Positions 1 to 7,862 of a stretch of 22,099 nt of DNA are shown in pieces. The DNA comes from JACCXG01 sp963785755. Its GTDB lineage: Bacteria > Acidobacteriota > Vicinamibacteria > Vicinamibacterales > 2-12-FULL-66-21. The position numbers and the translations under genes were made by a program. The notes under the pieces were generated by a model. That model saw only the letters and a list, made by a program, of their open reading frames with translations, was not told the origin of the DNA and ran no database searches. Position 1 is the stretch's first letter, and the number at the start of each line of letters is the position of its first letter. The stretch is taken from positions 1 through 22,099 of the forward strand of contig CAWAXG010000021.1 of the NCBI GenBank assembly GCA_963785755.1, written 5' to 3'.

Positions 1-160
1 CGCCCTGCCGCAGTCGGCACGCGCCGCCGCTGTGCCATTTCCCGCGCCTTGGCGACGAGCGCCTCGCTCTCCGCCGCGAGTTCCTCAAGGTCTCGTCCTC
101 GTGGGCGATCCCCTTCTGACCGCGGCCGACGGGCGCACGGTAGAGGTCGGAGATCCCGCC
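1..160 (-). CDS. possible 5' part of a leftward gene, unrecognised, cut by the window edge
   Basis: On the minus strand, bases 1 to about 95 can be read as a charged, Ala/Glu-rich stretch (ending AKAREMAQRRRVPTAAG) with high GC at third codon positions. A neighbouring frame from about 160 to 95 gives ISDLYRAPVGRGQKGIAHED. Joining the two would need one frame change near base 90. I see no ATG or GTG that clearly starts it, and the product is cut off at base 1. I do not recognise the family. The region could equally be non-coding high-GC sequence; the only support is codon bias and the helical character of the translated segment. Confidence 0.18.
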
Positions 161-270
161 CGTCAGTTGCCCTCACTCGTCTTTCGGGGCGATGCTAGGA
201 GACGCGCTGGTGGTACGATATTTCGTGATCGGCGCGACGGGCGGCGGTTAACGAGAGGCAGGAGAAGTCG

Positions 271-1089
271 ATGTTGATTCCGAAGCAGACGCTCGCGTTT
301 CTGGCGGCCGCCGCGGTGATTGCCGCCGGCTGCAACCGGGCTCCGGAGACTCTCACGCCCGAGGCTGCGAGCGCGAAGGGTGACGCGCTGCTCAAGGAAA
401 TGAGCAAGAGCATGTCGGCACTGCAGACCTTCGCGTATACGGTCGACGAGCGCCGCGAGCGCGTCGGCCCCGGCGGCGCGAAGACAGAAAGACGTTCGAC
501 CCGGAACGTCATCATCCGCCGACCGAACGCTCTCACCTTCACGGGCAAGGGAGACAGCGGGGACACCGCGGCCTGGTACGACGGAAAGCAACTGACCATC
601 GTTGCTCATGCCAAGAAGGTCTGGGCGAGGGGGCCGATGCCCGCGACGCTCGACGAAGCGCTGGACTTTCTCTCAAGCGAGTATGCGCTGGAGATGCCGA
701 CGGCGGACCTGCTCTACTCCTCACCGTACGACGCGCTGATGACGAAGGACACGACAGGCGGCTGGGTGGACGTGCAGAAGATCGGCGATCTGTCGTGCGA
801 TCACCTCGTATACCGGCAGGAAGTGGTGGACTGGGAGATCTGGCTTGGCCCGAAGCGCCAGTTGCCGTGCCAGATGAAGATCATCTACAAGCGGGATCCC
901 GGCCAGCCGGCCACGACCGTCACGTATCACACGCTCGAGATTCCCCCGGTGACCGACGACACCTTCGTGGCCAAGGTGCCGGACGGCTACGCGCGCCTCA
1001 GGATCATCCGCCACGCGACAGTCATCGATCCGAAAGTCGAAGAAGCGCCGCCCGTTCCACCTGCGGCCGCGCCGAAACCAAAAAAGTAA
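271..1089 (+). CDS. DUF2092-like predicted exported lipoprotein
   Basis: A 272-residue protein with a lipoprotein-type signal peptide: hydrophobic residues about 8-19, then a lipobox ending in Cys21 (IAAGCNR), so it is probably anchored in a membrane facing the periplasm. The body (about 35-245) matches what I know of the DUF2092 family, which has a LolA/LppX-like fold. Features include an opening amphipathic helix, LQTFAYTVDERRE, RRPNALTF, then AAWYDGKQLTIV and a later CQMKIIYKRDPGQPA strand region. The tail is Pro/Ala/Lys-rich. The ATG follows a good ribosome site (GGCAGGAGAAG). The stop is 17 bases before the next gene, so the two are probably co-transcribed. The biochemical role of DUF2092 is unknown; binding a lipid or other hydrophobic ligand is only inferred from the fold. 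Confidence 0.72.
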   Translation: MLIPKQTLAFLAAAAVIAAGCNRAPETLTPEAASAKGDALLKEMSKSMSALQTFAYTVDERRERVGPGGAKTERRSTRNVIIRRPNALTFTGKGDSGDTAAWYDGKQLTIVAHAKKVWARGPMPATLDEALDFLSSEYALEMPTADLLYSSPYDALMTKDTTGGWVDVQKIGDLSCDHLVYRQEVVDWEIWLGPKRQLPCQMKIIYKRDPGQPATTVTYHTLEIPPVTDDTFVAKVPDGYARLRIIRHATVIDPKVEEAPPVPPAAAPKPKK

Positions 1090-1106
1090 GAGGCGAGGAG
1101 ACGACG

Positions 1107-1871
1107 ATGTTCACCAACGCAACCCAGACGGCTCGTCCCCTTCGATCGACGGGCGCGCTGCGACTGACCGCGGTCGCGATCGGCGCGCTCTTCCTGCTGT
1201 CGACGGCCCCCTTGTCCGCCGACCGGCGCGGCGGAGGTTCGGTCAAGCAGTCGCGCAGCTCGCATCAAAACGCCGGCGCGAACCGGGACAACAACTACAA
1301 CCGGAACACGAACGTCGATCGCAATACGAACGTCAACCGCAACACGAACGTCAACCGCAACACGAACGTCAACGTGAACCGGAACGTCAACGTCAACCAG
1401 AACGTGAACCGCGGTTACGGCCGGCCCGGCGGCGTGGCCGTCGGTGAGGAAGGCGCCGTGGCTGTCGGGCGTCACGGCGCTGTTGCCGTGGGCGACGAAG
1501 GCTTCGCCGGCGTCGGACGCTACGGCGGCGTCGTCGCCGGCGAGCGGTACGAATCGTATGAAGGCTGGCGGGTCGCGGCGGGCGTCGCGACAGGAATCGC
1601 CGTGGGCACGATGCTCGCGCGGCCTCCCACGACGTCGGTCACCGTCGTGGCGGGCAGCACCAACTACATGTACGCGGACGGTGCGTATTACGAGCAGGTC
1701 ATGTACGGGGGGGAGGTCTCGTATCAAGTCGTCACGGCGCCCGCCGGCGCGATCATCACGACGCTTCCGGGAGGATGCACCACAACGGTCGTCGGCGGAG
1801 TCTCCGTGCAGCAGTGCGGTTCGACGTACTACCGCCGGGTGAGCTCGGGCTATCAGGTCGTCGTGTTCTGA
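1107..1871 (+). CDS. exported Asn-rich repeat protein with DUF6515-like C-terminus
   Basis: A 254-residue protein. The start at 1107 is chosen because AGGCGAGGAG lies just upstream and the N-terminus then forms a signal peptide (charged start, hydrophobic segment about 20-35, ending near STAPLSADR). The open frame continues upstream, but only antisense to coding sequence of the preceding gene. Residues about 60-105 are low-complexity N-R-N-T-N-V repeats. A Gly/Val-rich stretch follows with imperfect GAVAVG-type repeats (GEEGAVAVGRHGAVAVGDEG), then a hydrophobic stretch (GVATGIAVGTMLA). The C-terminal 70 residues (NYMYADGAYYEQV, VVTAPAGAIITTLPGG, then two Cys and YYRRVSSGYQVVVF) look like the DUF6515 family of exported proteins with YY-rich surface strands. 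The function is unknown; a cell-envelope or surface role is inferred. Confidence 0.7.
   Translation: MFTNATQTARPLRSTGALRLTAVAIGALFLLSTAPLSADRRGGGSVKQSRSSHQNAGANRDNNYNRNTNVDRNTNVNRNTNVNRNTNVNVNRNVNVNQNVNRGYGRPGGVAVGEEGAVAVGRHGAVAVGDEGFAGVGRYGGVVAGERYESYEGWRVAAGVATGIAVGTMLARPPTTSVTVVAGSTNYMYADGAYYEQVMYGGEVSYQVVTAPAGAIITTLPGGCTTTVVGGVSVQQCGSTYYRRVSSGYQVVVF
1293..1415 (+). repeat. 18-bp coding tandem repeats (NRNTNV units)
   Basis: Between about 1302 and 1373 the sequence is four near-identical 18-base units (CGCAACACGAACGTCAAC and variants), followed by shorter related AACGTCAAC / AACGTGAAC pieces. The unit length is a multiple of three, so copy-number change keeps the reading frame. The repeats encode the Asn-rich part of the exported protein. 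Confidence 0.8.
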
Positions 1872-1942
1872 CGGATCGCTTACTTCGTTTTCTGGAACAA
1901 GTACAACGGAAGAGCGAGCCGTCCCGGGCACCGCGCACATAG

Positions 1943-3049
1943 ATGAACAAGAACACGCGGCCCGTGTGTGGGGGGGTGCTCGCACTGGCCATCAGCCTGG
2001 CCGCGATCGTGGCGCCCTCGGGTCAGTCGCGAAGGCCGGCGGATCTCACGCGGGCCGGGTGGGACGCCCTCAACGCCGGACAGCTGCAGGAAGCGTCGGC
2101 GACGTTCGCTGAAGCCTTGAAGAGCGGTCCGACCGCGCCGGCACTGCTCGGCGCCGCGCTCGCCGCACACCTTCAGACGCGCTACGAAGAAGCGCGCCAG
2201 CATCTCGTTTCAGCCCTCGGCCTCGATCCGTCACTTCTTTCTGGTTCAATTCTGCTCGGCGAGGTGCTGTACCAATCGGGCGATCTCGACGGGGCGATCC
2301 TCGCGTACGAGCAGGCGCTGACCCGCGCGCCCGGACACGCGCAGATTCAGAAGAAGCTCGAAGCGTGGCGCAAGGAGCTCGCGCTCCACAGCCGATTCGG
2401 TCAGCGGTTCAGCGATCACTTCACAATCCTCTTCGAGGGCCCCGCGGAAGCGCCGCTCGCGCAGCGGGCGGCGGCGATTCTCGAGGCCGCATACTGGCGC
2501 ATCGGCACCAGCCTCAGCGCCTATCCGACCGACGTCGTCACCGTGGTGCTGTACACGCGGGAACAGTTCCGGGATGTGACCCAGTCGCCGGCGTGGGCCG
2601 GCGGCGCCTTCGACGGCCGCATCCGCGTGCCGGTGCAGGGTGCGCTCGAGAACGGCCGCGAGTTCGAGCGCGTGTTGACGCACGAATTCGTGCATGCGCT
2701 CATTCACAGCCTGGCGCCGCGGGGTGTGCCGACCTGGCTGAACGAGGGCCTCGCCGGCGTATTCGAGGGCAGCGATCTCGCACGCAAGACCAAACAGGTT
2801 CGGAGCGCGGAGTCGCCGCTGCCGCTCGGTCAGCTCGAAGGCTCGTTCGCGAAACTGAATCCGGCACAGGCGAGCCTCGCGTATGCCCAGAGCGCTGTCG
2901 CGGCGAATGCGCTGATCGATCAGGCCGGCGCCGCCGCCGTCGTGAATCTGCTCACCGAGATCGGCAGCGGCGCCACGTTTGCGGCCGCGTTCGAGCGCCA
3001 CGTCCCGATCGCCTACGCGGAGTTCCAGAAGAAGCTCTGGGCCGACTGA
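1943..3049 (+). CDS. TPR-containing exported gluzincin metallopeptidase (peptidase MA-like)
   Basis: A 368-residue protein with an N-terminal signal peptide (MNKNTRPVCG, then a hydrophobic run 11-24). Residues about 33-145 contain TPR-like helical pairs (AGWDALNAGQLQEASATFAEAL; LLGEVLYQSGDLDGAILAYEQAL). The C-terminal half (about 155-365) is a peptidase MA-like domain. It has the zinc site HEFVH at 247-251 and, 16 residues further, NEGLA with Glu268 as the expected third ligand, which is the gluzincin pattern. An active periplasmic or secreted zinc protease is therefore likely; the substrate is unknown. An in-frame TAG directly precedes the ATG, fixing the start, and no Shine-Dalgarno sequence is visible. 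The stop abuts the stop of the leftward CpReg gene with no gap. Confidence 0.82.
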   Translation: MNKNTRPVCGGVLALAISLAAIVAPSGQSRRPADLTRAGWDALNAGQLQEASATFAEALKSGPTAPALLGAALAAHLQTRYEEARQHLVSALGLDPSLLSGSILLGEVLYQSGDLDGAILAYEQALTRAPGHAQIQKKLEAWRKELALHSRFGQRFSDHFTILFEGPAEAPLAQRAAAILEAAYWRIGTSLSAYPTDVVTVVLYTREQFRDVTQSPAWAGGAFDGRIRVPVQGALENGREFERVLTHEFVHALIHSLAPRGVPTWLNEGLAGVFEGSDLARKTKQVRSAESPLPLGQLEGSFAKLNPAQASLAYAQSAVAANALIDQAGAAAVVNLLTEIGSGATFAAAFERHVPIAYAEFQKKLWAD

Positions 3050-4828
3050 CTATTGCGGCGGCTTCGACAGCCGCAAGTCGACCACCCGCTTCTCGTCCTG
3101 CGCGACGACGAGGCGTGTCGCGTCCCTGGCCAGCGCCTCGAAGATTTCCGGCGGCGTGTCCGGCGTCAGCGCCAGGGTGCGGAACGGTACCGCCACCGCA
3201 TAGTAGCGGCCTCCGATCAGGCCAGTCGTCGTGTACTTTCCGTCCTTCATCGAACCGGTGATTCGCATCCGGGGCGATCCCGCTCTCCAGCCGTCCTTGT
3301 CCTCGGGAAAGATCACGACCATCGCCTGTTCCACCGGCGCGCCGTCGTCGCCGGTCACGGTGCCTTCGACGAATGCAGGACGCGTCGACACGACGATCTG
3401 CAGGTGACCGCTGTGTTCTTTCTTGAACTCGACCGGCGTGTCGGTGATGTCGGTCGAGCCGAGCATCACGGCTTTCAGCGCCCATTCACGCCTGAGCCCG
3501 GCCCTGATCAGGACCGGACCAAACAGATTGGACAACGTGAACTTGAGGTCCTTCCCGACGGTGGCCGACGGCGACGGGCCGAACATCGGCAGCCTGTTGC
3601 CCGGCTGCGTGAAGACGCGCAGCGCGTCGCTGGCCTGCGGCGAATCCCCGTCCGCGAACACGATCTCGCCCGCGATGCTGACGCCGGGTTGCGTGACGAT
3701 GACGAGGTTTTCCACGTCGGCGGCAACCGATACCGGGACGACGGCGTGTTCCTGGGGTTCTTTCGACGGTTCGGATGAGGGCGGTCCGCCGAGGCCACCA
3801 GGACGGACGATCACGAAATAGTCGCCGGGGACCACGTCGCGAAACGTGAAGCGGCCCTCCTGTTCGACGTTGCTCCCCGAGCTCGAGAAACCGGATCCGG
3901 GCGTCTGTTTCGCGAGCATTACTCCCGGGCGTGTCAGCGCCCGCCCCTGGGAGTCCATGACTGTGCCGGTGATGCGGAACGTTCGCGTCCGAATCAGCTG
4001 GATGTCGATCCCTTCGGCATCCATGCCGGCCCTGACGCGGACGCGGACGGCATCCTTGTCATGGACCGCCGCCGGGTGATAGGTCGTAACGAAGCCTTCA
4101 GTGTCCGTTCCTTCGACCGGTGGTCCGCCCATCGACCGTGCTTCCGCGGCGACCACGTAGTCGCCGGGTTCGAGGCCGAAGATTCGGTATCGTCCATGAT
4201 CGTCGGATTGGATGAAGCCCATGCCGCCGGTGCGCTGCACGCTGCCGGTGCCGGGCATCACCCTCGACGGGTAGACCATGACGTTCGAGACCGGCTCGCC
4301 CGCGTCATCGATGAGGCGGCCGACGATGGCGCCGCCGCGCCGGAGCGGGATATCGGCCTGGTCGAACTGCTCGCCGTCCTTCAACTCGATCAAGCGGCCC
4401 GGATCCATCGAGTCCTTGCTGCCGAACGCCGCGGCCAGGTACTGACCGGAGTTGCGCGGCGGCATCGAACGCAGTCGATAGCTGCCCGCCGACAGCCCGG
4501 TGAACTCGAAGCGGCCGGCAGCGTCGGTGGCCACGTTGCGTGGTCCGCCATGCGGCCCCCCGGGGCCCAGGCGCGCCGCGGCTGTGGCCGTCGGCAAGGC
4601 TTGAACGGCGGCGGCTGGCGGCGTTCCCGGCGTTGGACCTTGCGCAGACATGAGGGTCACGATCGCCCGGCGAACGGGCGCACCGGTCTCGGCGTTGAAC
4701 ACGCGGCCGCGAATCGCGGCCGCCACGGCATCTCGCGGACGCGGGGGCGGCGTGTCACGCGGCTGCTGCGACGCGGCCTGACCTACGAGAACGCCGAGGG
4801 CAACTGAGATCACAAGAGCATTGGTCAT
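3050..4828 (-). CDS. secreted carboxypeptidase-regulatory-like domain protein (CpReg paralogue 1)
   Basis: A 592-residue protein beginning MTNALVISVALGVLVGQAAS, a clear signal peptide. An in-frame ATG 45 bases upstream (4873) overlaps the preceding gene's stop, but it would put 15 polar residues before the signal, so 4828 is preferred; GGAG lies ten bases upstream of it. The protein is a chain of Ig-like carboxypeptidase-regulatory/Cna-B type sandwiches. The repeated signature is 'GRV..AETGAPVRRAIV ... GRFEFTGL..GSYRL' and its variants: residues about 35-130, 160-235 (GRLIDDAGEPVSN; GRYRIFGLEPGDYVV), 275-345 and 480-575. No catalytic peptidase domain is present. Such proteins are abundant in acidobacterial secretomes, and their role is not established; carbohydrate or surface binding is only a guess. 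It lies 32 bases after its paralogue and is probably co-transcribed with it. Confidence 0.8.
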   Translation of the reverse strand: MTNALVISVALGVLVGQAASQQPRDTPPPRPRDAVAAAIRGRVFNAETGAPVRRAIVTLMSAQGPTPGTPPAAAVQALPTATAAARLGPGGPHGGPRNVATDAAGRFEFTGLSAGSYRLRSMPPRNSGQYLAAAFGSKDSMDPGRLIELKDGEQFDQADIPLRRGGAIVGRLIDDAGEPVSNVMVYPSRVMPGTGSVQRTGGMGFIQSDDHGRYRIFGLEPGDYVVAAEARSMGGPPVEGTDTEGFVTTYHPAAVHDKDAVRVRVRAGMDAEGIDIQLIRTRTFRITGTVMDSQGRALTRPGVMLAKQTPGSGFSSSGSNVEQEGRFTFRDVVPGDYFVIVRPGGLGGPPSSEPSKEPQEHAVVPVSVAADVENLVIVTQPGVSIAGEIVFADGDSPQASDALRVFTQPGNRLPMFGPSPSATVGKDLKFTLSNLFGPVLIRAGLRREWALKAVMLGSTDITDTPVEFKKEHSGHLQIVVSTRPAFVEGTVTGDDGAPVEQAMVVIFPEDKDGWRAGSPRMRITGSMKDGKYTTTGLIGGRYYAVAVPFRTLALTPDTPPEIFEALARDATRLVVAQDEKRVVDLRLSKPPQ

Positions 4829-4860
4829 TGCACGCTCCGCTGTCGCCAGTGTTCGTACCT

Positions 4861-6561
4861 CTACTCCGGCCATCGCCAGATCCGCAACTCGATCGTCCGG
4901 CGCTCGCCGTCGCCGATAACCAGGGGTTCGGCGGCGGATTTGAGCGCCTCGAAGAATTCTTCCCCGAGGTCAGACATGGGGCGGAACCGTTCGGATGAGA
5001 CCGCGACGGCCAGATAGCGTCCTGCAGTCAACGCCCTCAGCGCGAAGCGGCCGTCGTCACGGATATCAGCACGATGCGTGCGAGGAGAGCCCATTCTCCA
5101 CGACGCCCTGTCCTCGGAAAAGACGTAGACAGTGCCGTTCACGATCGTTGTCCCCTTGTCGTCCTTTACGACGCCTTCGAGCGTTGCCGCTCGCGTCGTG
5201 ACGATCATCTGGATCTGTCCCTCATGTTCGGCACGGAAGGCGGTCGGCTGATCGGTGATGTCATTCGCCCCCAGCATGACGGCGTGAAGGGCCCATCCCG
5301 GCGGCAGCGATGCAAAGCGCAGCAGCTTCGGTCCAAACGCATCCTCGAACGTGAACCGCAGATCCGCATCGACCCGGGCGCTCGATTCGAACGCGGCGGC
5401 AGGCGACTGCATTTTGACGCCGTGAAGGCTCACGGTCAGGGCAGGCGGGTCCGCAGTGGTCGCTTCTGCGAACACGACGCGACCGCTTACCGTGATGCCG
5501 GGCGAGGTGACCACCACGATGTCGCTGAGATCGCTGTTGACGGCCAGCGGCATGTCGGCGAATTCGGATCGCTGGCTTGCCGAGGACTTCGACACCCGCA
5601 CCTGAAGTGTGTAATTGCCGGGATCGAGGTTCTCGACCGAGAAGCGCCCCGCGCCGTCAACCGGCACGTGCGCGCTCGAATGGCCGCCAAACGTCGAATT
5701 GATCAGCGCCGCGTTCGACGACTGCGGTTGCCCCTGCGAGTTGACGATGGTGCCCGACAGGCTGTGGCGTCGCGACCTCACGAGCTGGATGTCGATGCCG
5801 GACAGTTCCTGCAAGGGGAGGATGCGTACGGGCTGCGCGTCAACGCCGCTCGCGCTGGAGGGATAGTAGGTGGTGAGAAAACCGTACGTTTCCCCCTCGA
5901 CGCTGGAGCCACCTGCAAAACGCCTCAACCCTGGACTCTGTCCCTCTGCGAGCACGACGTAGGTACCAGGCTCGAGCCCGTAAAGCCGGAACCTGCCCAG
6001 ATCGTCGGTTTGCGCTGGCGAGACGGGCACGGCCTGCGGAATCCGGCTGCCGAACGCCAGCCGGGCCACCTTCACGACCGCTCGAGCGACCGGTTCGCCG
6101 GTATCGTCGACGACCCGCCCCTCGATCGCCGAGCCCGTCGTGAGGGCAATGTCCGCGTCTTTGATCTCCTGCCCTGCAGCGATCACGAGGAGCCGTCCGG
6201 CCTCGTTCGGCCCCCTCGAGCCATACCCGCTCGGCAGATACCTGCCGTGGTTCGGGCCGGCTGTTGCAACCAGTCGATAGCGGCCGGGCGCAACCCCGTC
6301 GAAAAGGAAGTGCCCGGCGTCATCGGCGGCCGCAAGGCTCGGCCGGTTTGTCCGAATCACGTCTGGAGGAGCAAGTGGACCACCGCTGACGCCCTCCTGG
6401 AGGTCGGGGACGAGCGACACCATGGCGCCGCGAATGGGATTGCCGGTGGTGGCGCTGAAGACTCTGCCGCGAACGACGGCTGTCGCGCCGGACGTATTCG
6501 GCGTGTCCCGCGGTTGCCCCTGCGCAAGAATCAAACTCAGGCACAGCACGACGGACGTCAT
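4861..6561 (-). CDS. secreted carboxypeptidase-regulatory-like domain protein (CpReg paralogue 2)
   Basis: A 566-residue paralogue of the downstream gene. It has a short signal peptide (MTSVVLCLSLILAQGQP) and an AAAGG ribosome site seven bases before the ATG. The sandwich domains appear in the same order: VRGRVFSATTGNPIRGAMVSL, IEGRVVDDTGEPVARAVV, GRFRLYGLEPGTYVVLAEG, then TYYPSSA, GIDIQLVRSRRHSLSGTIV, and a C-terminal unit with AVMLGANDITDQPTAFR followed by VYVFSEDRASWRMGSPR. The end (SAAEPLVIGDGERRTIELRI) matches the ends of the other two paralogues in this window. It starts 47 bases after the PAS gene stop, consistent with a three-gene leftward unit. No enzymatic motif is seen and the function is unknown. 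Confidence 0.8.
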   Translation of the reverse strand: MTSVVLCLSLILAQGQPRDTPNTSGATAVVRGRVFSATTGNPIRGAMVSLVPDLQEGVSGGPLAPPDVIRTNRPSLAAADDAGHFLFDGVAPGRYRLVATAGPNHGRYLPSGYGSRGPNEAGRLLVIAAGQEIKDADIALTTGSAIEGRVVDDTGEPVARAVVKVARLAFGSRIPQAVPVSPAQTDDLGRFRLYGLEPGTYVVLAEGQSPGLRRFAGGSSVEGETYGFLTTYYPSSASGVDAQPVRILPLQELSGIDIQLVRSRRHSLSGTIVNSQGQPQSSNAALINSTFGGHSSAHVPVDGAGRFSVENLDPGNYTLQVRVSKSSASQRSEFADMPLAVNSDLSDIVVVTSPGITVSGRVVFAEATTADPPALTVSLHGVKMQSPAAAFESSARVDADLRFTFEDAFGPKLLRFASLPPGWALHAVMLGANDITDQPTAFRAEHEGQIQMIVTTRAATLEGVVKDDKGTTIVNGTVYVFSEDRASWRMGSPRTHRADIRDDGRFALRALTAGRYLAVAVSSERFRPMSDLGEEFFEALKSAAEPLVIGDGERRTIELRIWRWPE

Positions 6562-6608
6562 CGTTGCCTTTTAGACACCGCTTCGGCGCGAACGGCTTGG
6601 GCTCGAAG

Positions 6609-7253
6609 TCACGGCTGCGCCCCCGCCGCATCCTCGAGCAGCAGGATCACGCCGCCGATGTTTCGGTCCTGCTGCAAGGGGGAGACGCTGAGACGGCAGG
6701 ACTGCTCCAGCCCATCGACGGAGAGACGGGGCAGCAGCGTGTACTGCCGGACCCTTCCCTCGAGAACTTCCGCGATCGCCGCCCGCACCTCCGCGACTGG
6801 AAGACGGGTGTCGAAGCGGAAAAAATTGCCTGGCGAGTCGCCGCCGGCATGAAGTCCCCACAGATCGGCGGCGCGGTGGTTCCAGGCCATCACCCGCGAG
6901 CTTCGGTCCAGGACCACCACCGCCGACCGCAGGCTGCCGAAGACCGACCGCAGCACCGCGTTCGTGCCATCAAGATCGATGGTGCGGCGCCGCAGCTCCT
7001 CGTTGGCCGTCTGGAGCGCCTCGCTCGTGCGCTGGAGCTCGTCGTTCAACCTGGCGAGCTCTCCGTTGGTCTCCTGCAGTTGTTTGCTGGTGGCGTCCAG
7101 TTCTCCCACCGCCGAGAGGAGCTCCCGGTGGGTTCTGTCGATCTGCTGCCTCGCCGCGTCGAATCGATCGTTTGCCGCCGCCAGTTCGTGCCGGGTCCGT
7201 TCGAGCTCGAGCCGGACCGCCGATTCCGTCGAGACGTCGTTCGTATCGTCCAT
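6609..7253 (-). CDS. coiled-coil / PAS domain protein (CheB-CheR C-terminal-like module)
   Basis: A 214-residue soluble protein. Residues 10-105 form a long heptad-rich coiled coil (LERTRHELAAANDRFDAARQ; LQETNGELARLNDELQRTSE; ALQTANEELRRR). Residues about 106-208 form a PAS domain (SAVVVLDRSSRVMAWNHRAADLW). It closely resembles the final portion of CheB-CheR fusion chemotaxis proteins, where 'NEEL' coiled-coil repeats lead into a PAS domain. Here neither the methylesterase, the methyltransferase nor a kinase domain is attached, so any signal output must come from a partner or from the coiled coil itself. The C-terminus is Ala/Gly-rich and short. No strong ribosome site precedes the ATG. A second copy of its first part lies at 8797-8961. 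Confidence 0.7.
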   Translation of the reverse strand: MDDTNDVSTESAVRLELERTRHELAAANDRFDAARQQIDRTHRELLSAVGELDATSKQLQETNGELARLNDELQRTSEALQTANEELRRRTIDLDGTNAVLRSVFGSLRSAVVVLDRSSRVMAWNHRAADLWGLHAGGDSPGNFFRFDTRLPVAEVRAAIAEVLEGRVRQYTLLPRLSVDGLEQSCRLSVSPLQQDRNIGGVILLLEDAAGAQP

Positions 7254-7320
7254 TCCGGTCAGTGAGGCTGCAAGGTCAGAGACGGTGGCGCGGGGTGGCG
7301 CCGCCAGGATTCTAGCAAAA
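7085..7320. repeat. diverged direct repeat, copy 1 (PAS gene 5' end plus promoter)
   Basis: This segment and 8797-9024 are the same sequence in the same orientation: about 84% identical in the coding part, with the conserved GGATTCTAGC at the outer end. The two copies flank the integrase and permease remnants. The divergence is too great for a target-site duplication. Confidence 0.65.
7309..7314 (-). promoter_or_regulatory. candidate extended -10 (TGC-TAGAAT) of the PAS gene
   Basis: Reading leftward, TGCTAGAATCC lies about 55 bases before the ATG. TAGAAT with an upstream TGN fits an extended -10 box; no good -35 is visible. The same CTAGAATCC block is kept in the degenerate second copy (9016-9021), which supports its having a role. 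Confidence 0.4.
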
Positions 7321-7592
7321 TGCCGCTTGTTCCTTGTCTCTTGCTGCTTGTTCCTTAGAGCCGTAACAGAACCCAGACCGGGACGCGTCGTGGGTGAGCA
7401 CCGATTACTTCGTTGCCCCGGAGTGCGTCAGTGTCTCAAACGAGTCGTCCCCACCGTTCGAACAGCGCGATCCGACGCGTGCCCTCGGGCGGACAGGTAA
7501 ACACTGCGCCTACTCGGAAGTAATCCGATTCTGGGGAGCGCATCGGCCTCGCCGTCGGTTCGATTCCTCTGCGGCTCACCACCTAACCCCTT
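7315..7592. other. non-coding accessory spacer
   Basis: I see no gene in this stretch. It contains two copies of CTTGTTCCTT (7326-7335 and 7347-7356), 21 bases apart. It also contains a 9-base inverted pair GATTACTTC / GAAGTAATC (7403-7411 and 7517-7525), and a tRNA-3'-end-like sequence at its right end (described separately). Confidence 0.5.
7557..7581 (+). repeat. tRNA 3'-end-like fragment, candidate attachment-site remnant
   Basis: The 25 bases run GGTTCGATTCC...GCGGCTC-ACCA. This looks like a T-loop (TTCGATT), the 3' side of an acceptor stem (GCGGCTC), a discriminator A and an encoded CCA. The matching 5' acceptor strand (GAGCCGC), D-arm and anticodon arm are absent upstream, and the T-stem pairs poorly, so it is not a functional tRNA gene. 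It lies 12 bases from the stop of a tyrosine-recombinase remnant, the usual arrangement of a tRNA-derived att core. Which tRNA it derives from is uncertain. Confidence 0.45.
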
Positions 7593-7862
7593 CTACCCGT
7601 TGACGTTCTCGATCGCGGGCACCTCCGTCTCCACAATGTCTCCAAACTGCGCGCCGTTCTTCCGGTGTTCGAGCACCCGAATGGCGTCCTCCGCGGCCGT
7701 CGGGCTCAGATGGCGGTACCGCTGCGTGGTCGCCAGGTCTCGATGCCCGGCGCACTGCTGGATGATCAACGCAGGAACGGCGTGCATCGCCAGTGTGAAC
7801 AAAACGTGTGGCAGCATGTGCCGTCCGTTGTTGCGGAGGTTCGCTCTCGTGGCCGCACGGAC
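7593..7862 (-). pseudogene. C-terminal remnant of a tyrosine recombinase (phage-type integrase)
   Basis: On the minus strand a frame of about 90 codons reads VRAATRANLRNNGRHMLPH, then VLFTLAMHAVPALIIQQCAGH, then RDLATTQRYRHLSPTAAEDA. This matches the C-terminal catalytic part of tyrosine recombinases: the His-III box (AGHRDLATTQRY) and the nucleophile Tyr in QRYRHLSP are present. The usual HxLRH box reads HMLPH, so the second catalytic Arg is replaced by Pro. The N-terminal domains are missing and sequence upstream of about 7862 gives no match. It is therefore a dead fragment, ending a few bases from the tRNA-like sequence. It marks a past integration event. Confidence 0.68.

Noticed and set aside
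795..1106. Extended N-terminus for the Asn-rich protein
   Set aside because: It would overlap the DUF2092 gene almost fully and hide the signal peptide; the start at 1107 has a good ribosome site.
1293..1425. CRISPR-like repetitive appearance
   Set aside because: Units are contiguous, in frame and without unique spacers; they are coding repeats.
4829..4873. Upstream start for CpReg paralogue 1 overlapping the previous gene's stop
   Set aside because: It would place 15 polar and charged residues before a clear signal peptide; the ATG at 4828 has its own GGAG.
5074..6852. 592-codon frame antisense to CpReg paralogue 2 and the PAS gene
   Set aside because: It runs across two supported genes and has Arg/His-rich composition typical of shadow frames.
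7480..7581. A complete tRNA gene
   Set aside because: Only the 3' end resembles a tRNA; no matching 5' acceptor strand, D-arm or anticodon arm can be drawn.
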